Shown here: in pieces, positions 16,845 through 26,434 of the stretch
How positions within the stretch are numbered: the first letter of the stretch is position 1
Layout of the letters: each line of letters opens with the position of its first letter
NCBI GenBank assembly: GCA_965658445.1
Contig: CBFHSF010000007.1
Span: 62,001-126,000 of the forward strand
Source of the DNA: CBFHSF01 sp965658445
GTDB lineage: Bacteria; Bacteroidota; Bacteroidia; Flavobacteriales; Schleiferiaceae
DNA: 64,000 bases
Direction of reading: 5' to 3'
The notes under the pieces: generated by a model
The model's input: the letters and a program-made list of their open reading frames with translations, nothing else
Databases searched by the model: none
Told to the model about the DNA's origin: nothing
Translations under genes and position numbers: made by a program

Positions 16845-17927
16845 CTAGAAAGGATTTGAATACTCCATATTCGTAGCAAGACTCTCGTCGGTCAATGTCT
16901 TAAGAAACGCCACCAAATCTGCCTTGTCTTGCGCGTCCAGCATCAATCCCGTATTCAATGTCATGGCCAAAGCCGGGTCCAATGAAGGAGATTGTTGAAT
17001 GCCAGAGTTGTAGTGTTCTACCACCTCCTCCAGAGTGTTAAACCTACCATCGTGCATGTAGGGAGGTGTCAATTCAATATTCCGCAAAGAGGTCACCTTC
17101 ATTTTTCCACGGTCTTGTGGAAGTCCGGTTACCGCTTCCCTTCCAATGTCAGAAAACTGCCCAACGCCATCCAAACCGTTATTCATATATCGGTTGTTCT
17201 CAAAGTTTCTTAGCGAATGACAGTGCGCACAATCGGCCCCAGATTGGTTGGGGAAGAATTCATTGTATTCAGTAAAAAATAAAACGCGACCTCTTTCTTC
17301 AGAATCGGAGAGTGTATCCTCGCCTCTCACAAAACGATCGTATCTGCTGTCCACAGAAGTGATGCTATTCATAAACTGCTCCAATGCTAGAGATATTTTA
17401 TGCTCTGTGATTTCCGAATTGCCAAAGGCTCTGATAAACTGATCGGTATATCGAGAATCGGCTTTGAGTTTGGCAACTACGTTTTCTAGAGTTTCGGCCA
17501 TTTCCAAAGAATCTTCAATGGGCATAAGACTTTGGTCACGCAATAAATGCGCTCGTCCGTCCCAAAAGAATTCGTTGTTGTTCCAAGCCATATTAAAAGT
17601 AGCCATGGCTTGTCGTCCGCCTGGAAAACCGGCCACACCTATAGAGAATCTATTGGTGTCAGAAAATCCCGTTTCCTGTTTGTGGCAAGTAGCACAAGCC
17701 ATGGAGTTATATAAAGAAAGCTTCTTTTCGTAAAAGAGCATTCTACCCAATTGCACACCTTGTTGGGTCAGTGCATTGTCTGGGGCAATCATTGGAGTAG
17801 GAAAATCCCCAATGTTGAGAGAATAGGGCGTGGGATCGTACTGAGCAGGTGTTTCAGGCTCAGAATCCTTCTGACAACTCGCCATAAAAACTACCCCAAA
17901 AACGATGAGGAGTTTGAGAGATTTCAT
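16845..17927 (-). CDS. Diheme cytochrome c peroxidase (MauG/CcpA/MbnH family) lipoprotein 2
   Basis: The 360-residue protein carries lipobox MASC (Cys18) and heme motifs CATCH (78-82) and CAHCH (233-237). The family segments NMAWNNNEFFWDGRAHLLRDQ and LRNIELTPPYMHDGRFNTLEEVVEHY are present. It starts 4 bp after the mbnP-like stop, so the two are translationally close, as mbnP and mbnH usually are. It is a more likely MbnH partner than the next peroxidase because of this spacing. It is anchored on the periplasmic side of a membrane. Confidence 0.93.
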   Translation of the reverse strand: MKSLKLLIVFGVVFMASCQKDSEPETPAQYDPTPYSLNIGDFPTPMIAPDNALTQQGVQLGRMLFYEKKLSLYNSMACATCHKQETGFSDTNRFSIGVAGFPGGRQAMATFNMAWNNNEFFWDGRAHLLRDQSLMPIEDSLEMAETLENVVAKLKADSRYTDQFIRAFGNSEITEHKISLALEQFMNSITSVDSRYDRFVRGEDTLSDSEERGRVLFFTEYNEFFPNQSGADCAHCHSLRNFENNRYMNNGLDGVGQFSDIGREAVTGLPQDRGKMKVTSLRNIELTPPYMHDGRFNTLEEVVEHYNSGIQQSPSLDPALAMTLNTGLMLDAQDKADLVAFLKTLTDESLATNMEYSNPF

Positions 17928-17931
17928 GATT

Positions 17932-18888
17932 TTAACGCTTAGAAATCACCAATCTTTCCGTTCTCAAACACTTGCCCTGATTTAGAATTTGGACAAAGTA
18001 CACTCCAGAAATTTCCAGAGATCCCGTGTAGCTATCACCTTCTGGGAATGCTCTCAAAACGTCTCTTCCGCTAAGGTCTATAATGCGAACCTCAGATCCC
18101 GGTTCCAATCCTGCTATGGTGAAGTTTCCCGGAGCTGGGTTGGGGAAGATGCCAAAGTTGTCCACAGCAGTTTCCCCAAGTCCAATGGAATTGTTGCCGT
18201 CAGATGAAGAGAATACGTGGTTGTTGAAATTGTAAATCAAATCCACATTCTTTCCCGTTTCGCCATGAACAATGTTGTTGCCAGAGGAGAGGTCCATATT
18301 GTAAAAGGCCATCTCGTAGTCGGCGTTGAGCGAAATGACCAAGTCATTACCCGAAGCCATTCCGGCCGTGTTTATGGTCATTTGGTAATAGTTGCCATCG
18401 CCCAAGGCATGAAATTCATAGTCTTGGTTAAGGGCAGTACTCCAATCGCCTTCCATGGCAACAAAGCGGTAACCCGAGGTCCATCCCCAATGCATTGACG
18501 GAGATTTTGGCGCCAAGGGATGTGCGCTTGGGTACGTAGAAGGGTCCAGATGATTGTGAGAGTATTCCACCCCAATTCCAAAGCGTATCGCTTCTATTTG
18601 ATTAATGTTAAAGCTGCCCAATAATTGATTGACAGGTGTGCCGGCATCAACTAAAATCCATGTATCCGATACCGGTGTGGACTGACCTCCGTCGTGAATG
18701 ATTTCGATTTCAGCTATGTAGTATTCCAACCTTTTGACATTAAATACATTGCCAAAATTGTTGGTGGCTGCGTTGTCAAAAGCAAAGGGATTGGATCCTA
18801 GGTAATGGTTTATTGAAAAGTAAACATCAGTCTGTGCCCATGCTATGGTGGACGTTATTAAGGCCAATGCGAGTAGTAATTTTTTCAT
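17932..18888 (-). CDS. MbnP-like copper-binding protein with type IX sorting domain
   Basis: About 318 residues from the ATG at 18888, which gives a clean signal peptide (KKLLLALALITSTIAWA); the upstream ATG at 18924 does not. The MbnP family pattern is seen in VKRLEYYIAEIEI, IRFGIGV, HPLAPKSPSMHWGWTSGYRF (residues 123-142) and GNYYQMTINT. MbnP binds copper after its diheme partner MbnH oxidises a Trp to kynurenine. Here two diheme peroxidases follow at once. Residues from about 250 on (FGIFPNPAPGNFTI to SGVYFVQI) form a type A sorting domain, so it should be exported through type IX secretion, an uncommon addition for this family. Confidence 0.88.
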   Translation of the reverse strand: MKKLLLALALITSTIAWAQTDVYFSINHYLGSNPFAFDNAATNNFGNVFNVKRLEYYIAEIEIIHDGGQSTPVSDTWILVDAGTPVNQLLGSFNINQIEAIRFGIGVEYSHNHLDPSTYPSAHPLAPKSPSMHWGWTSGYRFVAMEGDWSTALNQDYEFHALGDGNYYQMTINTAGMASGNDLVISLNADYEMAFYNMDLSSGNNIVHGETGKNVDLIYNFNNHVFSSSDGNNSIGLGETAVDNFGIFPNPAPGNFTIAGLEPGSEVRIIDLSGRDVLRAFPEGDSYTGSLEISGVYFVQILNQGKCLRTERLVISKR

Positions 18889-18990
18889 AATATTTAGTTT
18901 TATGGTTTTGAATTCGTTGTCCATTTCTCTTGCAATTTCTCTGGCTTACGCCGAAGTGAAAAATACAGTAGTAGCAAGGGATTCCGAATT

Positions 18991-19413
18991 CTAAATCAAA
19001 TACTGTTCGTGCAGAATGTACAAGTGTTGTCCGTTTTTATTCTGCTTATCGGGCGGTTGCCTAGGTATAGTCTTTCCGCCTGATGTAAATTCTATTTCAG
19101 ATGCCTCCCAATCAATGAAGGTTGCGGATATAAATAACAGAGAGTGGGAGTCGACTTGCTTGGCGAGTTTATCTGTTTGGAGAAAAAGGTGCTCGGTCTC
19201 GCAGCACGATTTTTTAGAAAAACGGGTTTCGCGCTCTTGAGGTGTTGCGTTTTCGCCTTCTGGAGAGTCCACAGAACATTTCTCCACAAAGGAGTTCAAG
19301 GATCTATCTACCAGCTCACCTCTACAGAAATGCTTGGAAATGTGAACTCCTCCTGACATTCCAATAATGAGGAGGGCGCAAAGAATTGACGTGATTTTAC
19401 GAGCGCGTCCCAT
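18991..19413 (-). CDS. HYC_CC_PP-like small membrane-linked protein
   Basis: This 140-residue protein has an N-terminal hydrophobic segment (ITSILCALLIIGMSGGVHIS) and then, in order, HFC (about residue 28), a CC pair in SKKSCCETEH and PP in RQPPDKQ near the C-terminus. This matches a Bacteroidota family named for these motifs and often found beside heavy-metal uptake or efflux genes. The Cys/His motifs suggest metal binding. It heads the minus-strand run with the MbnP-like gene, supporting a copper theme. Exact function is unknown. Confidence 0.75.
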   Translation of the reverse strand: MGRARKITSILCALLIIGMSGGVHISKHFCRGELVDRSLNSFVEKCSVDSPEGENATPQERETRFSKKSCCETEHLFLQTDKLAKQVDSHSLLFISATFIDWEASEIEFTSGGKTIPRQPPDKQNKNGQHLYILHEQYLI

Positions 19414-19489
19414 AGGGGACTCAAGATACTAAAAATCAATTGCGTCCAAGCTCCATTACAACGAGCAGTGAGTGTACGCAGGGGGTGAT

Positions 19490-19942
19490 TTATTCGGGAG
19501 TGGTTTCCTTCGCCAATTCGGGAAGATAGATTTTTGTTTTTACTACAAAGGCACCAGGGATGTGCTTTCGCACTTCTTGAAGAACTTTTTCAGCTTCCAA
19601 TTGATTTCTGAAGTTACCTACCTGTGCCTTAAATTCTGGAGTTTCAAAAACCACAAAAGACGGTTGAGAGATCCCCGATTTTAGGAAACGAATTTTGTAA
19701 GATTCTGCTTCCTTTCGATTTCCATTATACAGTTGAATCCGAAATCCACGTATCATTTGATTCTTGTTTTTTGACACCCAATGGTCGTAAATTTCATCAA
19801 AATCATAGTCCGTATTCCATTTCACCTCTTGGGGCACAATACTATCGTTTACAGGTATTTTTTTCGCAGAGGTATCTATTTGTGCAGTTACTGAGCTACC
19901 AAATAGCGTTATTAAAATGGCGACAAAAAGGGCGTTTTTCAT
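19490..19942 (-). CDS. SPOR-domain secreted protein
   Basis: About 150 residues from the ATG at 19942, which gives the signal peptide KNALFVAILITLFGSSVTA; an earlier ATG at 19996 adds 18 residues without that shape. The SPOR domain covers about residues 60-140, with RGFRIQLYNGNRKEAE, FETPEFKAQVGNF and EAEKVLQEVRKHIPGAFVV. SPOR domains bind denuded peptidoglycan. It is divergent from the act operon. Confidence 0.88.
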   Translation of the reverse strand: MKNALFVAILITLFGSSVTAQIDTSAKKIPVNDSIVPQEVKWNTDYDFDEIYDHWVSKNKNQMIRGFRIQLYNGNRKEAESYKIRFLKSGISQPSFVVFETPEFKAQVGNFRNQLEAEKVLQEVRKHIPGAFVVKTKIYLPELAKETTPE

Positions 19943-20047
19943 AGTTGCAGAATGTACATCAAAAGTAGTGGAAATGCCTAATAAATCAGACAACAATTTA
20001 GTTATTTAGAACGCTTATAAATTAGCTGTAGAGCACGAAATACAACG

Positions 20048-20075
20048 TTTTCAACGCGCTTTTATCTTAAATTTG
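20048..20075 (+). promoter_or_regulatory. Promoter of the act-cox operon
   Basis: TAAATTTG (20068-20075) is a perfect match to the TAnnTTTG -7 box. A T-rich -33-like element (TTTT at 20048-20051) lies 16 bp upstream. The expected start of transcription is near 20080-20082, about 33 bp before the actA ATG. Confidence 0.6.
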
Positions 20076-20113
20076 CACACCGAACTTAAGGAACGTATCA
20101 TTTGTATCAACAC

Positions 20114-21391
20114 ATGAGTAAATTGTTAAAAAGCAAACGTCAGTTCTTCGTTTTCAGTATGATGGCAATCCTAATTGGATGGAGCCAGCCAGCGTTCTCA
20201 CAGATTGAGGGCGACGCTGCAAACGGAAAGAAATTGTTTAAAGCCAACTGTGCATCTTGTCACAAACTCGACAAAAAGCTTGTAGGGCCCGCCTTAGCAG
20301 GAGTAACGGATCGCCGCGAAGTAGAGTGGTTGGTTAAGTGGATCAAGAACAACGCAGAACTGAGAGCCTCAGGAGATGCGGATGCTATCGCGATCTACGA
20401 AGAGTACAACGGTTCACCAATGACCGCCTTCCCACAACTTTCTGATCAAGATGTTATGGACATCTTGGCCTACACCATCAAGGGTGATGAGAAGAAAGTA
20501 CCTGTAGATACTGCAGGCGGTGAAACAACAGCTGTACCCCAGCAAGACAACAGCCCTGTGGTTGTTATCGGATTGGGCGTGTTCTTCTTGTTGTTGATCG
20601 GCCTTTTGGTGAAGGTTAGAAACACCCTCAAAGAAGTTAAGGGAGAAGGCGCAACCAACTTGTTGCAAGACGCCTCTTCGTTTACACGCTGGTTGGTGAA
20701 CAACAAAATGATCATGACCTTGGGTACCGTGGTTGTAGGTGTTTGGTTCTTGTCTGCCTTGTACGCTTACTTGATGAGCGTAGGTGTAGAGCAAGACTAC
20801 CAGCCGGTACAACCCATCGCATTCTCTCACGAATTGCATGCAGGTCAGAACGAAATTGACTGTAACTACTGTCACTCTTCAGCACGTCACTCTAAAACTT
20901 CTGGAATTCCATCGGCCAATGTTTGTATGAACTGTCACATGTACGTGGACGGATCAGAAATCATTGACCCCGCTACAGGAACTGAGAAGTACGGTGGTGA
21001 GCGCTCTCCTGAAATTCAGAAGATTTACGCTGCCATTGGTTGGGATGCTGACGAGAGAAAGTACATCGAAGATTACGAGACACAGCCTATCAAATGGGTT
21101 CGCATCCACAACCTACCTGACTTGGCATACTTTAACCACGCTCAGCACGTAACGGCTGGACAGGTTCAGTGTCAAACATGTCACGGTCCGGTTGAGACTA
21201 TGGAGGAAGTATACCAGTACTCTCCCTTGACTATGGGATGGTGTATCAACTGTCACCGCGAGACTAAGGTGAAGGTTGAGACCAATGGTTACTATGAAGA
21301 AATGCACGAGAAGTTGAAAGCCAAGTACCACGGTGAGGACATCACCGTTGAGAAGATTGGTGGACTCGAGTGTGGAAAGTGTCACTATTAA
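20114..21391 (+). CDS. actA: Alternative complex III subunit A, fused to a monoheme cytochrome c domain
   Basis: About 425 residues from the ATG at 20114; a TTG four codons up is unlikely. A signal peptide is followed by a cytochrome c domain with CASCH (46-50), a membrane helix (VVVIGLGVFFLLLIGLLV), a second one near residue 205, and then a multiheme part with CNYCH, CMNCH, CQTCH, CINCH and CGKCH. That is six hemes, one more than the pentaheme ActA of classical alternative complex III, the extra one coming from the N-terminal fusion. It accepts electrons from menaquinol through ActB/ActC and passes them to the oxidase on the periplasmic side. First gene of the operon. Confidence 0.95.
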   Translation: MSKLLKSKRQFFVFSMMAILIGWSQPAFSQIEGDAANGKKLFKANCASCHKLDKKLVGPALAGVTDRREVEWLVKWIKNNAELRASGDADAIAIYEEYNGSPMTAFPQLSDQDVMDILAYTIKGDEKKVPVDTAGGETTAVPQQDNSPVVVIGLGVFFLLLIGLLVKVRNTLKEVKGEGATNLLQDASSFTRWLVNNKMIMTLGTVVVGVWFLSALYAYLMSVGVEQDYQPVQPIAFSHELHAGQNEIDCNYCHSSARHSKTSGIPSANVCMNCHMYVDGSEIIDPATGTEKYGGERSPEIQKIYAAIGWDADERKYIEDYETQPIKWVRIHNLPDLAYFNHAQHVTAGQVQCQTCHGPVETMEEVYQYSPLTMGWCINCHRETKVKVETNGYYEEMHEKLKAKYHGEDITVEKIGGLECGKCHY

Positions 21392-21415
21392 TAAGAACAA
21401 ACTCCTTTTGTTATA

Positions 21416-24400
21416 ATGGCAGAGAATAAAAAATACTGGACGGGATTTGAGGATTTGGCCAATACCGAAATCGCTCAAAAACTTAAAGAAAATGAGTTTG
21501 CAGCCGAGATTCCCTCGACTGAATTCTTAGGAGATAAAGAATCATTAGAAGAGTCTAACACCTCGAGAAGAGACTTCCTTAAGTACTTGGGCTTCTCTAC
21601 AGCTGCCGCTACCTTGGCCGCTTGTGAGTCACCTGTAGTAGAGTCTATTCCTTACGTTGTTAAGCCAGATTCTGTTATCCCAGGACTACCTAATTACTAC
21701 GCAACTGCATACTACGACGGAGAAGATTACGCATCTATCTTGGTAAAGACTCGTGAGGGTCGTCCCATCAAAGTAGAGCCCAATACGGACGCTACTTTTA
21801 ACGCGGGAACCAACGCGCGTGTACAAGCTTCTGTTTTGAGTTTGTACGATTCTAACCGTTTGAGAATGCCAATGGCCAAAGGAGTTGAAGCTTCTTGGGA
21901 CAGCATTCTTACTGAAATCAAAGGTGAATTGCTCAAGGCAGAAGGAAAAGAAGTAGTTCTTTTGACTTCTACTGTAGTGAGCCCTTCAACAAAGGCTTTG
22001 ATCGCCAGCTTTGGTGAGCAATTCTCAAACTTCACTCACGTAACTTACGATCCGTACTCTTACTCAGGTAAGTTGGACGTTTACGAAGAAGTGACTGGAG
22101 AAAGAGCTCTACCCATGATCAATATGGACAAAGCACACCTGGTAGTAGGTGTTGGAGCGGATTTCTTGAATGGTTACACTGGCCAGTCTGTAGAATCTGA
22201 CTACGCCGCGGCCCGCAAGCCCGGTAAGCACATGATGCGCCACATTCAGGTGGAGTCTAACTTGAGCCTTACCGGATCTAACGCAGATAAGAGAATCAAA
22301 GTAGGTGCTGCTGAGCAGTTCTCTTCTTTGGTTTACCTATATAATACAGTTACTGGTAGCAAGTTGCCAGTAGGTTCACTCTCAACAGAAGCTAAATCTA
22401 GCTTGGACGGAGTAGCTAAAGAATTGATGAAAGCCGGTAGCCATTCTTTGGTTATGGTTGGTGGAAATGACGCCAACGCTGAGCGCATCGCTTTAGCATT
22501 GAACAACGCCCTTGGAAACTTGGGTACTACCATTGACCTTACTAATAAGGTGTACTTGCGTGCAGGAAATGACAAAGCACTTTACGCAATGATCAAGCGC
22601 ATGAACGCGGGTCAAGTAGGTGCCATCATTACCAACGGAGTAAACCCAGTGTATCAATTGGCTACTGCCAAGGGATATGCAAAAGGTTTGGAGAAAGTAA
22701 CCACTAAGGTTGCCTTTACCGATCGCATGGATGAATCAGCCGCTTCAATGGACTACGTTCTTCCAACATCTCACGCTTTCGAAAGCTGGGGAGATGCGGT
22801 TCCTGCAACAGGAGTTTACGCCTTGACTCAACCTACCATCAAGCCTTTGTTTGACACACGTCAATTCGAGGAGGCTTTGATGTCATGGGCTGGAGTAGAA
22901 GGTCGTTACTACGATTACATCAAAAACACATACGCTACCAACTACGGTTCTCTATTGGGAGCAGGTTGGAACACAGTTCTTCACGATGGTGAGGCGCGTT
23001 TCTCTTCAGAAGCTACTTCTGTTGAGATGCCAGAAATGGACTTGAACGCTGCTGCTTCTGCCTTGGCGAAGATGAAAGCGGGTAAATACCAAGTGGCCTT
23101 CTACCAAAAAGCGGGAGTAGGTATTGGTAACCAAACCAACAACCCCTGGTTGCACGAAATGCCGGATCCTGTTTCTCGTATTACTTGGGACAATTACGTT
23201 ACCATTTCTTTGGCGGATGCAATGGCCATGGATTTGATGAACGAGCACGAGTCTAATGGTGCCTTGAACGGTAGCCGAGTAAACTTGTCGGCAAACGGCG
23301 CTACACTTTCTAATGTGCCGGTTCTCATTCAGCCTGGTCAGACTATTGGAACTCTTGGATTGTCTACAGGGTACGGTAGAACGGCTGCTGGAAAAGCAGG
23401 AAACGGAATTGGTGTTAACGCCTTTGAATTGATGAACGGTCAGCACTTTGCTGACGTTACAATAGAAAAAGCAGAAGGAATTCACGAGTTCGCATCGGTA
23501 CAGTTGGGTAACACCATGATGGGCCGTAAGATTGTGAACGAGACGGATCTTTCAACTTTCCTAAACGGTGAGCACAGCGAATGGAATGAAATTCCAATGT
23601 TCCACACGTACGACGGTCACAAGAATTCAGATGAAACCAACCTTTGGGATTCATTTGATCACGAAACCGGTCCCATGTGGAATATGGCCATCGACCTTAA
23701 CAGCTGTATTGGTTGTGGGGCTTGTGTGGTTGCTTGTCACCTAGAAAACAACGTACCGGTTGTAGGTAAAGAAGAAGTTAGAAACTTTAGAGATATGCAC
23801 TGGTTGCGCATCGATAGATACTACTCTTCTGACGTTACCAAAGAAACAGAAGGATACGAAGGAGTTGGATTGATCGGAAAAGGTGCCACGGACCGTTACG
23901 CGGACATGGAGAAGCCAGCCGAATCACCCGAGGTAGTATTCCAGCCTGTAATGTGTCAGCACTGTAACCACGCTCCTTGTGAGACGGTTTGTCCAGTAGC
24001 TGCGACTTCTCACTCTGCTGAGGGTCTTAACCACATGGCGTACAACCGTTGTATTGGAACTCGTTACTGTGCGAACAACTGTCCTTACAAAGTTCGTCGC
24101 TTTAACTGGTTCAACTACCAAGGAAACGATCAGTTTGCCGATGTGAATCCATCTATGGATGACTACGGAAGAATGGTTCTTAACCCAGACGTTACCGTTC
24201 GTGCACGTGGGGTTATGGAGAAGTGTTCTATGTGTATCCAAAGAATTCAATTGGGTAAACTAGAGGCTAAGAAAGCCGGTAAGATGCTAGAAGATGGCGC
24301 CTTTACTACAGCTTGTGCTCAGGCTTGTGGAACGGGATCTATCACCTTTGGAGATGTGAACAATGAGAAATCTGCTGTTCGCGCTGCCAAAGAAGACGCA

Positions 24401-24478
24401 AGATCATACCGTCTCTTGGACGAGGTAGGAACACAGCCATCTGTATTCTACCAAACGAAAATTAGAAACAAAGCTTAA
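21416..24478 (+). CDS. actB: Alternative complex III subunit B (molybdopterin-like plus iron-sulfur)
   Basis: A 1020-residue periplasmic protein. A Tat signal starts near residue 50 (SRRDFLKYLGFSTAAATLAAC), set back from the N-terminus as usual in this variant. Residues about 60-720 resemble a molybdopterin oxidoreductase, a domain that in ActB does not carry the cofactor. The C-terminal part is NrfC-like, with Cys clusters CIGCGACVVACH, CQHCNHAPCETVCP, CIGTRYCANNCP and CSMCIQR...CAQACG for iron-sulfur centres. Codons are biased to C-ending forms, as in the rest of the operon. Confidence 0.95.
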   Translation: MAENKKYWTGFEDLANTEIAQKLKENEFAAEIPSTEFLGDKESLEESNTSRRDFLKYLGFSTAAATLAACESPVVESIPYVVKPDSVIPGLPNYYATAYYDGEDYASILVKTREGRPIKVEPNTDATFNAGTNARVQASVLSLYDSNRLRMPMAKGVEASWDSILTEIKGELLKAEGKEVVLLTSTVVSPSTKALIASFGEQFSNFTHVTYDPYSYSGKLDVYEEVTGERALPMINMDKAHLVVGVGADFLNGYTGQSVESDYAAARKPGKHMMRHIQVESNLSLTGSNADKRIKVGAAEQFSSLVYLYNTVTGSKLPVGSLSTEAKSSLDGVAKELMKAGSHSLVMVGGNDANAERIALALNNALGNLGTTIDLTNKVYLRAGNDKALYAMIKRMNAGQVGAIITNGVNPVYQLATAKGYAKGLEKVTTKVAFTDRMDESAASMDYVLPTSHAFESWGDAVPATGVYALTQPTIKPLFDTRQFEEALMSWAGVEGRYYDYIKNTYATNYGSLLGAGWNTVLHDGEARFSSEATSVEMPEMDLNAAASALAKMKAGKYQVAFYQKAGVGIGNQTNNPWLHEMPDPVSRITWDNYVTISLADAMAMDLMNEHESNGALNGSRVNLSANGATLSNVPVLIQPGQTIGTLGLSTGYGRTAAGKAGNGIGVNAFELMNGQHFADVTIEKAEGIHEFASVQLGNTMMGRKIVNETDLSTFLNGEHSEWNEIPMFHTYDGHKNSDETNLWDSFDHETGPMWNMAIDLNSCIGCGACVVACHLENNVPVVGKEEVRNFRDMHWLRIDRYYSSDVTKETEGYEGVGLIGKGATDRYADMEKPAESPEVVFQPVMCQHCNHAPCETVCPVAATSHSAEGLNHMAYNRCIGTRYCANNCPYKVRRFNWFNYQGNDQFADVNPSMDDYGRMVLNPDVTVRARGVMEKCSMCIQRIQLGKLEAKKAGKMLEDGAFTTACAQACGTGSITFGDVNNEKSAVRAAKEDARSYRLLDEVGTQPSVFYQTKIRNKA

Positions 24479-24501
24479 CGATTTAAATAAAAAAGGATCT
24501 C

Positions 24502-25890
24502 ATGCACTACGAATCGCCGATTAGAGAGCCACTTATTTTAGGAGATAAGTCGTACCACGACATCACCAAAGACGTTGCTCGCCCGGTAGAAACCGCTGCT
24601 CCACGCTCCTGGTGGATTGCACTTGGAATCTCACTTGTGTTATTTTTATGGGGAGTTGGATGTATCTTGTACACCATTGGAACCGGTATTGGAGTTTGGG
24701 GCCTCAACAAAACTGTTGGTTGGGCCTGGGATATTACCAACTTCGTTTGGTGGGTAGGTATTGGTCACGCGGGAACGTTGATTTCTGCAGTACTTCTACT
24801 CTTCAAGCAGAAATGGAGAATGTCAATTAACCGTTCTGCTGAGGCGATGACCATTTTCTCGGTTATCCAAGCAGCACTCTTCCCAGGGATTCACATGGGT
24901 CGTATTTGGTTAGCATACTTTGTATTCCCAATTCCCAACCAGTTTGGATCTCTTTGGGTTAACTTCAACTCACCACTTCTTTGGGACGTATTCGCGATCT
25001 CTACATACTTCTCTGTATCGGTAGTATTCTGGTACGTAGGTTTGATTCCAGATTTCGCCATGATTCGCGACCGCGCAATCAACCCAATAAAGAAGCACGT
25101 TTACAGCGTACTTTCTTTTGGATGGGGAGGTAAAGCCAAGCACTGGCAGCGCTTTGAAGAAGTATCTTTGGTATTGGCCGGTTTGGCAACACCACTTGTA
25201 CTTTCTGTACACACCATTGTATCTATGGACTTTGCCACTTCGGTAATTCCAGGATGGCACACCACGATTTTCCCTCCTTACTTCGTTGCGGGGGCGATCT
25301 TCTCAGGTTTCGCCATGGTGCAAACCCTTTTGATTATCATGCGTAAGCTCTTCAAGATGGAGGACTACATCACCATGCAACACATTGAAATGATGAACAT
25401 CATTATAATGGTTACAGGTTCTATTGTAGGTATCGCTTACATCACCGAGCTCTTTATTGCTTGGTACTCTGGTGTAGAGTATGAACAATACGCATTCCTT
25501 AACCGTGCAACAGGACCTTATTGGTGGGCATACTGGTCAATGATGACTTGTAACGTATTCTCTCCACAGTTCATGTGGATCAAAAAGTTGAGAACGAGCT
25601 TGATCTTTACATTCATCATCTCTATCGTTGTAAACATCGGTATGTGGTTTGAGCGCTTTGTAATTATCGTGACCTCACTTCACAGAGACTACTTGCCGTC
25701 TTCTTGGTCTATGTTCTCACCTAGTTTTGTAGACATCGGAATATTCTTAGGAACAATTGGATTCTTCTTTGTTCTTTTCCTTCTATACGCTCGCACATTC
25801 CCAGTAATTGCACAAGCGGAATTGAAGACCATTTTGAAATCATCAGGAGAAAACTATAAAAAACTACACGGAAAAGATGGCCACCACTAA
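24502..25890 (+). CDS. actC: Alternative complex III subunit C (NrfD-like quinol-binding membrane protein)
   Basis: A 462-residue integral membrane protein with about ten helices, beginning after a short cytoplasmic stretch (LGDKSYHDITKDVARPVE). It belongs to the NrfD/PsrC family and should hold a menaquinol site. GHAGTLISAVLLLF and HTIVSMDFATSVIPGWHTTIFPPYF are typical family segments. It overlaps actD by 14 bp, so the two are translationally coupled. Confidence 0.95.
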   Translation: MHYESPIREPLILGDKSYHDITKDVARPVETAAPRSWWIALGISLVLFLWGVGCILYTIGTGIGVWGLNKTVGWAWDITNFVWWVGIGHAGTLISAVLLLFKQKWRMSINRSAEAMTIFSVIQAALFPGIHMGRIWLAYFVFPIPNQFGSLWVNFNSPLLWDVFAISTYFSVSVVFWYVGLIPDFAMIRDRAINPIKKHVYSVLSFGWGGKAKHWQRFEEVSLVLAGLATPLVLSVHTIVSMDFATSVIPGWHTTIFPPYFVAGAIFSGFAMVQTLLIIMRKLFKMEDYITMQHIEMMNIIIMVTGSIVGIAYITELFIAWYSGVEYEQYAFLNRATGPYWWAYWSMMTCNVFSPQFMWIKKLRTSLIFTFIISIVVNIGMWFERFVIIVTSLHRDYLPSSWSMFSPSFVDIGIFLGTIGFFFVLFLLYARTFPVIAQAELKTILKSSGENYKKLHGKDGHH

Positions 25891-26416
25891 TAACACTATA
25901 GTACGCGCCCTATACGATGACGATGACACGTTGATGTCAGCCGTTAAAGAAGTACGTGAAAAAGGGTATTCTATTGACGAAGTATACACTCCCTTCCCAG
26001 TGCACGGTTTGGACCACGCCATGGGATTGGCTCCTACAAGAATCGCTATTGCAGCCTTCATGTACGGACTTTTGGGATTGACTACCGCTATTGTAATGAC
26101 CTACTACATGATGATTGTAGATTGGCCGCAGAACATCGGTGGTAAGCCCAGTATGTCATGGGGATTGAACATGCCTGCCTTTGTGCCCATTATGTTTGAG
26201 TTGACAGTGTTCTTTGCTGCTCACTTGATGGTTTGGACGTTCTTCGCCAAAAACAAATTGTACCCTGGGGCAAAGCCTCAGAACCCAGATCCTAGAGTTA
26301 CTGATGACAAGTTCCTTATGGAAATGCCACTTAAAGGTGATGAGGAAGCAATGGTATCTCTTCTCAAGGAGACGGGAGCAATCGAAATTAGTAAAGAAGA
26401 AGCCGCGGCTCATTAA
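25877..26416 (+). CDS. actD: Alternative complex III subunit D (DUF3341)
   Basis: A 179-residue protein with a soluble N-terminal part (VRALYDDDDTLMSAVKEVREKGYSIDEVYTPFPVHGLD) and two membrane helices (about residues 55-75 and 95-120), the layout of DUF3341/ActD. The conserved PFPVHGLD motif is clear. It is a structural subunit without cofactors. It starts inside the end of actC. Confidence 0.94.
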   Translation: MATTNNTIVRALYDDDDTLMSAVKEVREKGYSIDEVYTPFPVHGLDHAMGLAPTRIAIAAFMYGLLGLTTAIVMTYYMMIVDWPQNIGGKPSMSWGLNMPAFVPIMFELTVFFAAHLMVWTFFAKNKLYPGAKPQNPDPRVTDDKFLMEMPLKGDEEAMVSLLKETGAIEISKEEAAAH

Positions 26417-26434
26417 TACATTAAAAGCAAAAGC

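Noticed and set aside
15760..17927. The two diheme peroxidases as a recent tandem duplication
   Set aside because: They share family motifs but differ through most of their length, so a recent copy is unlikely.
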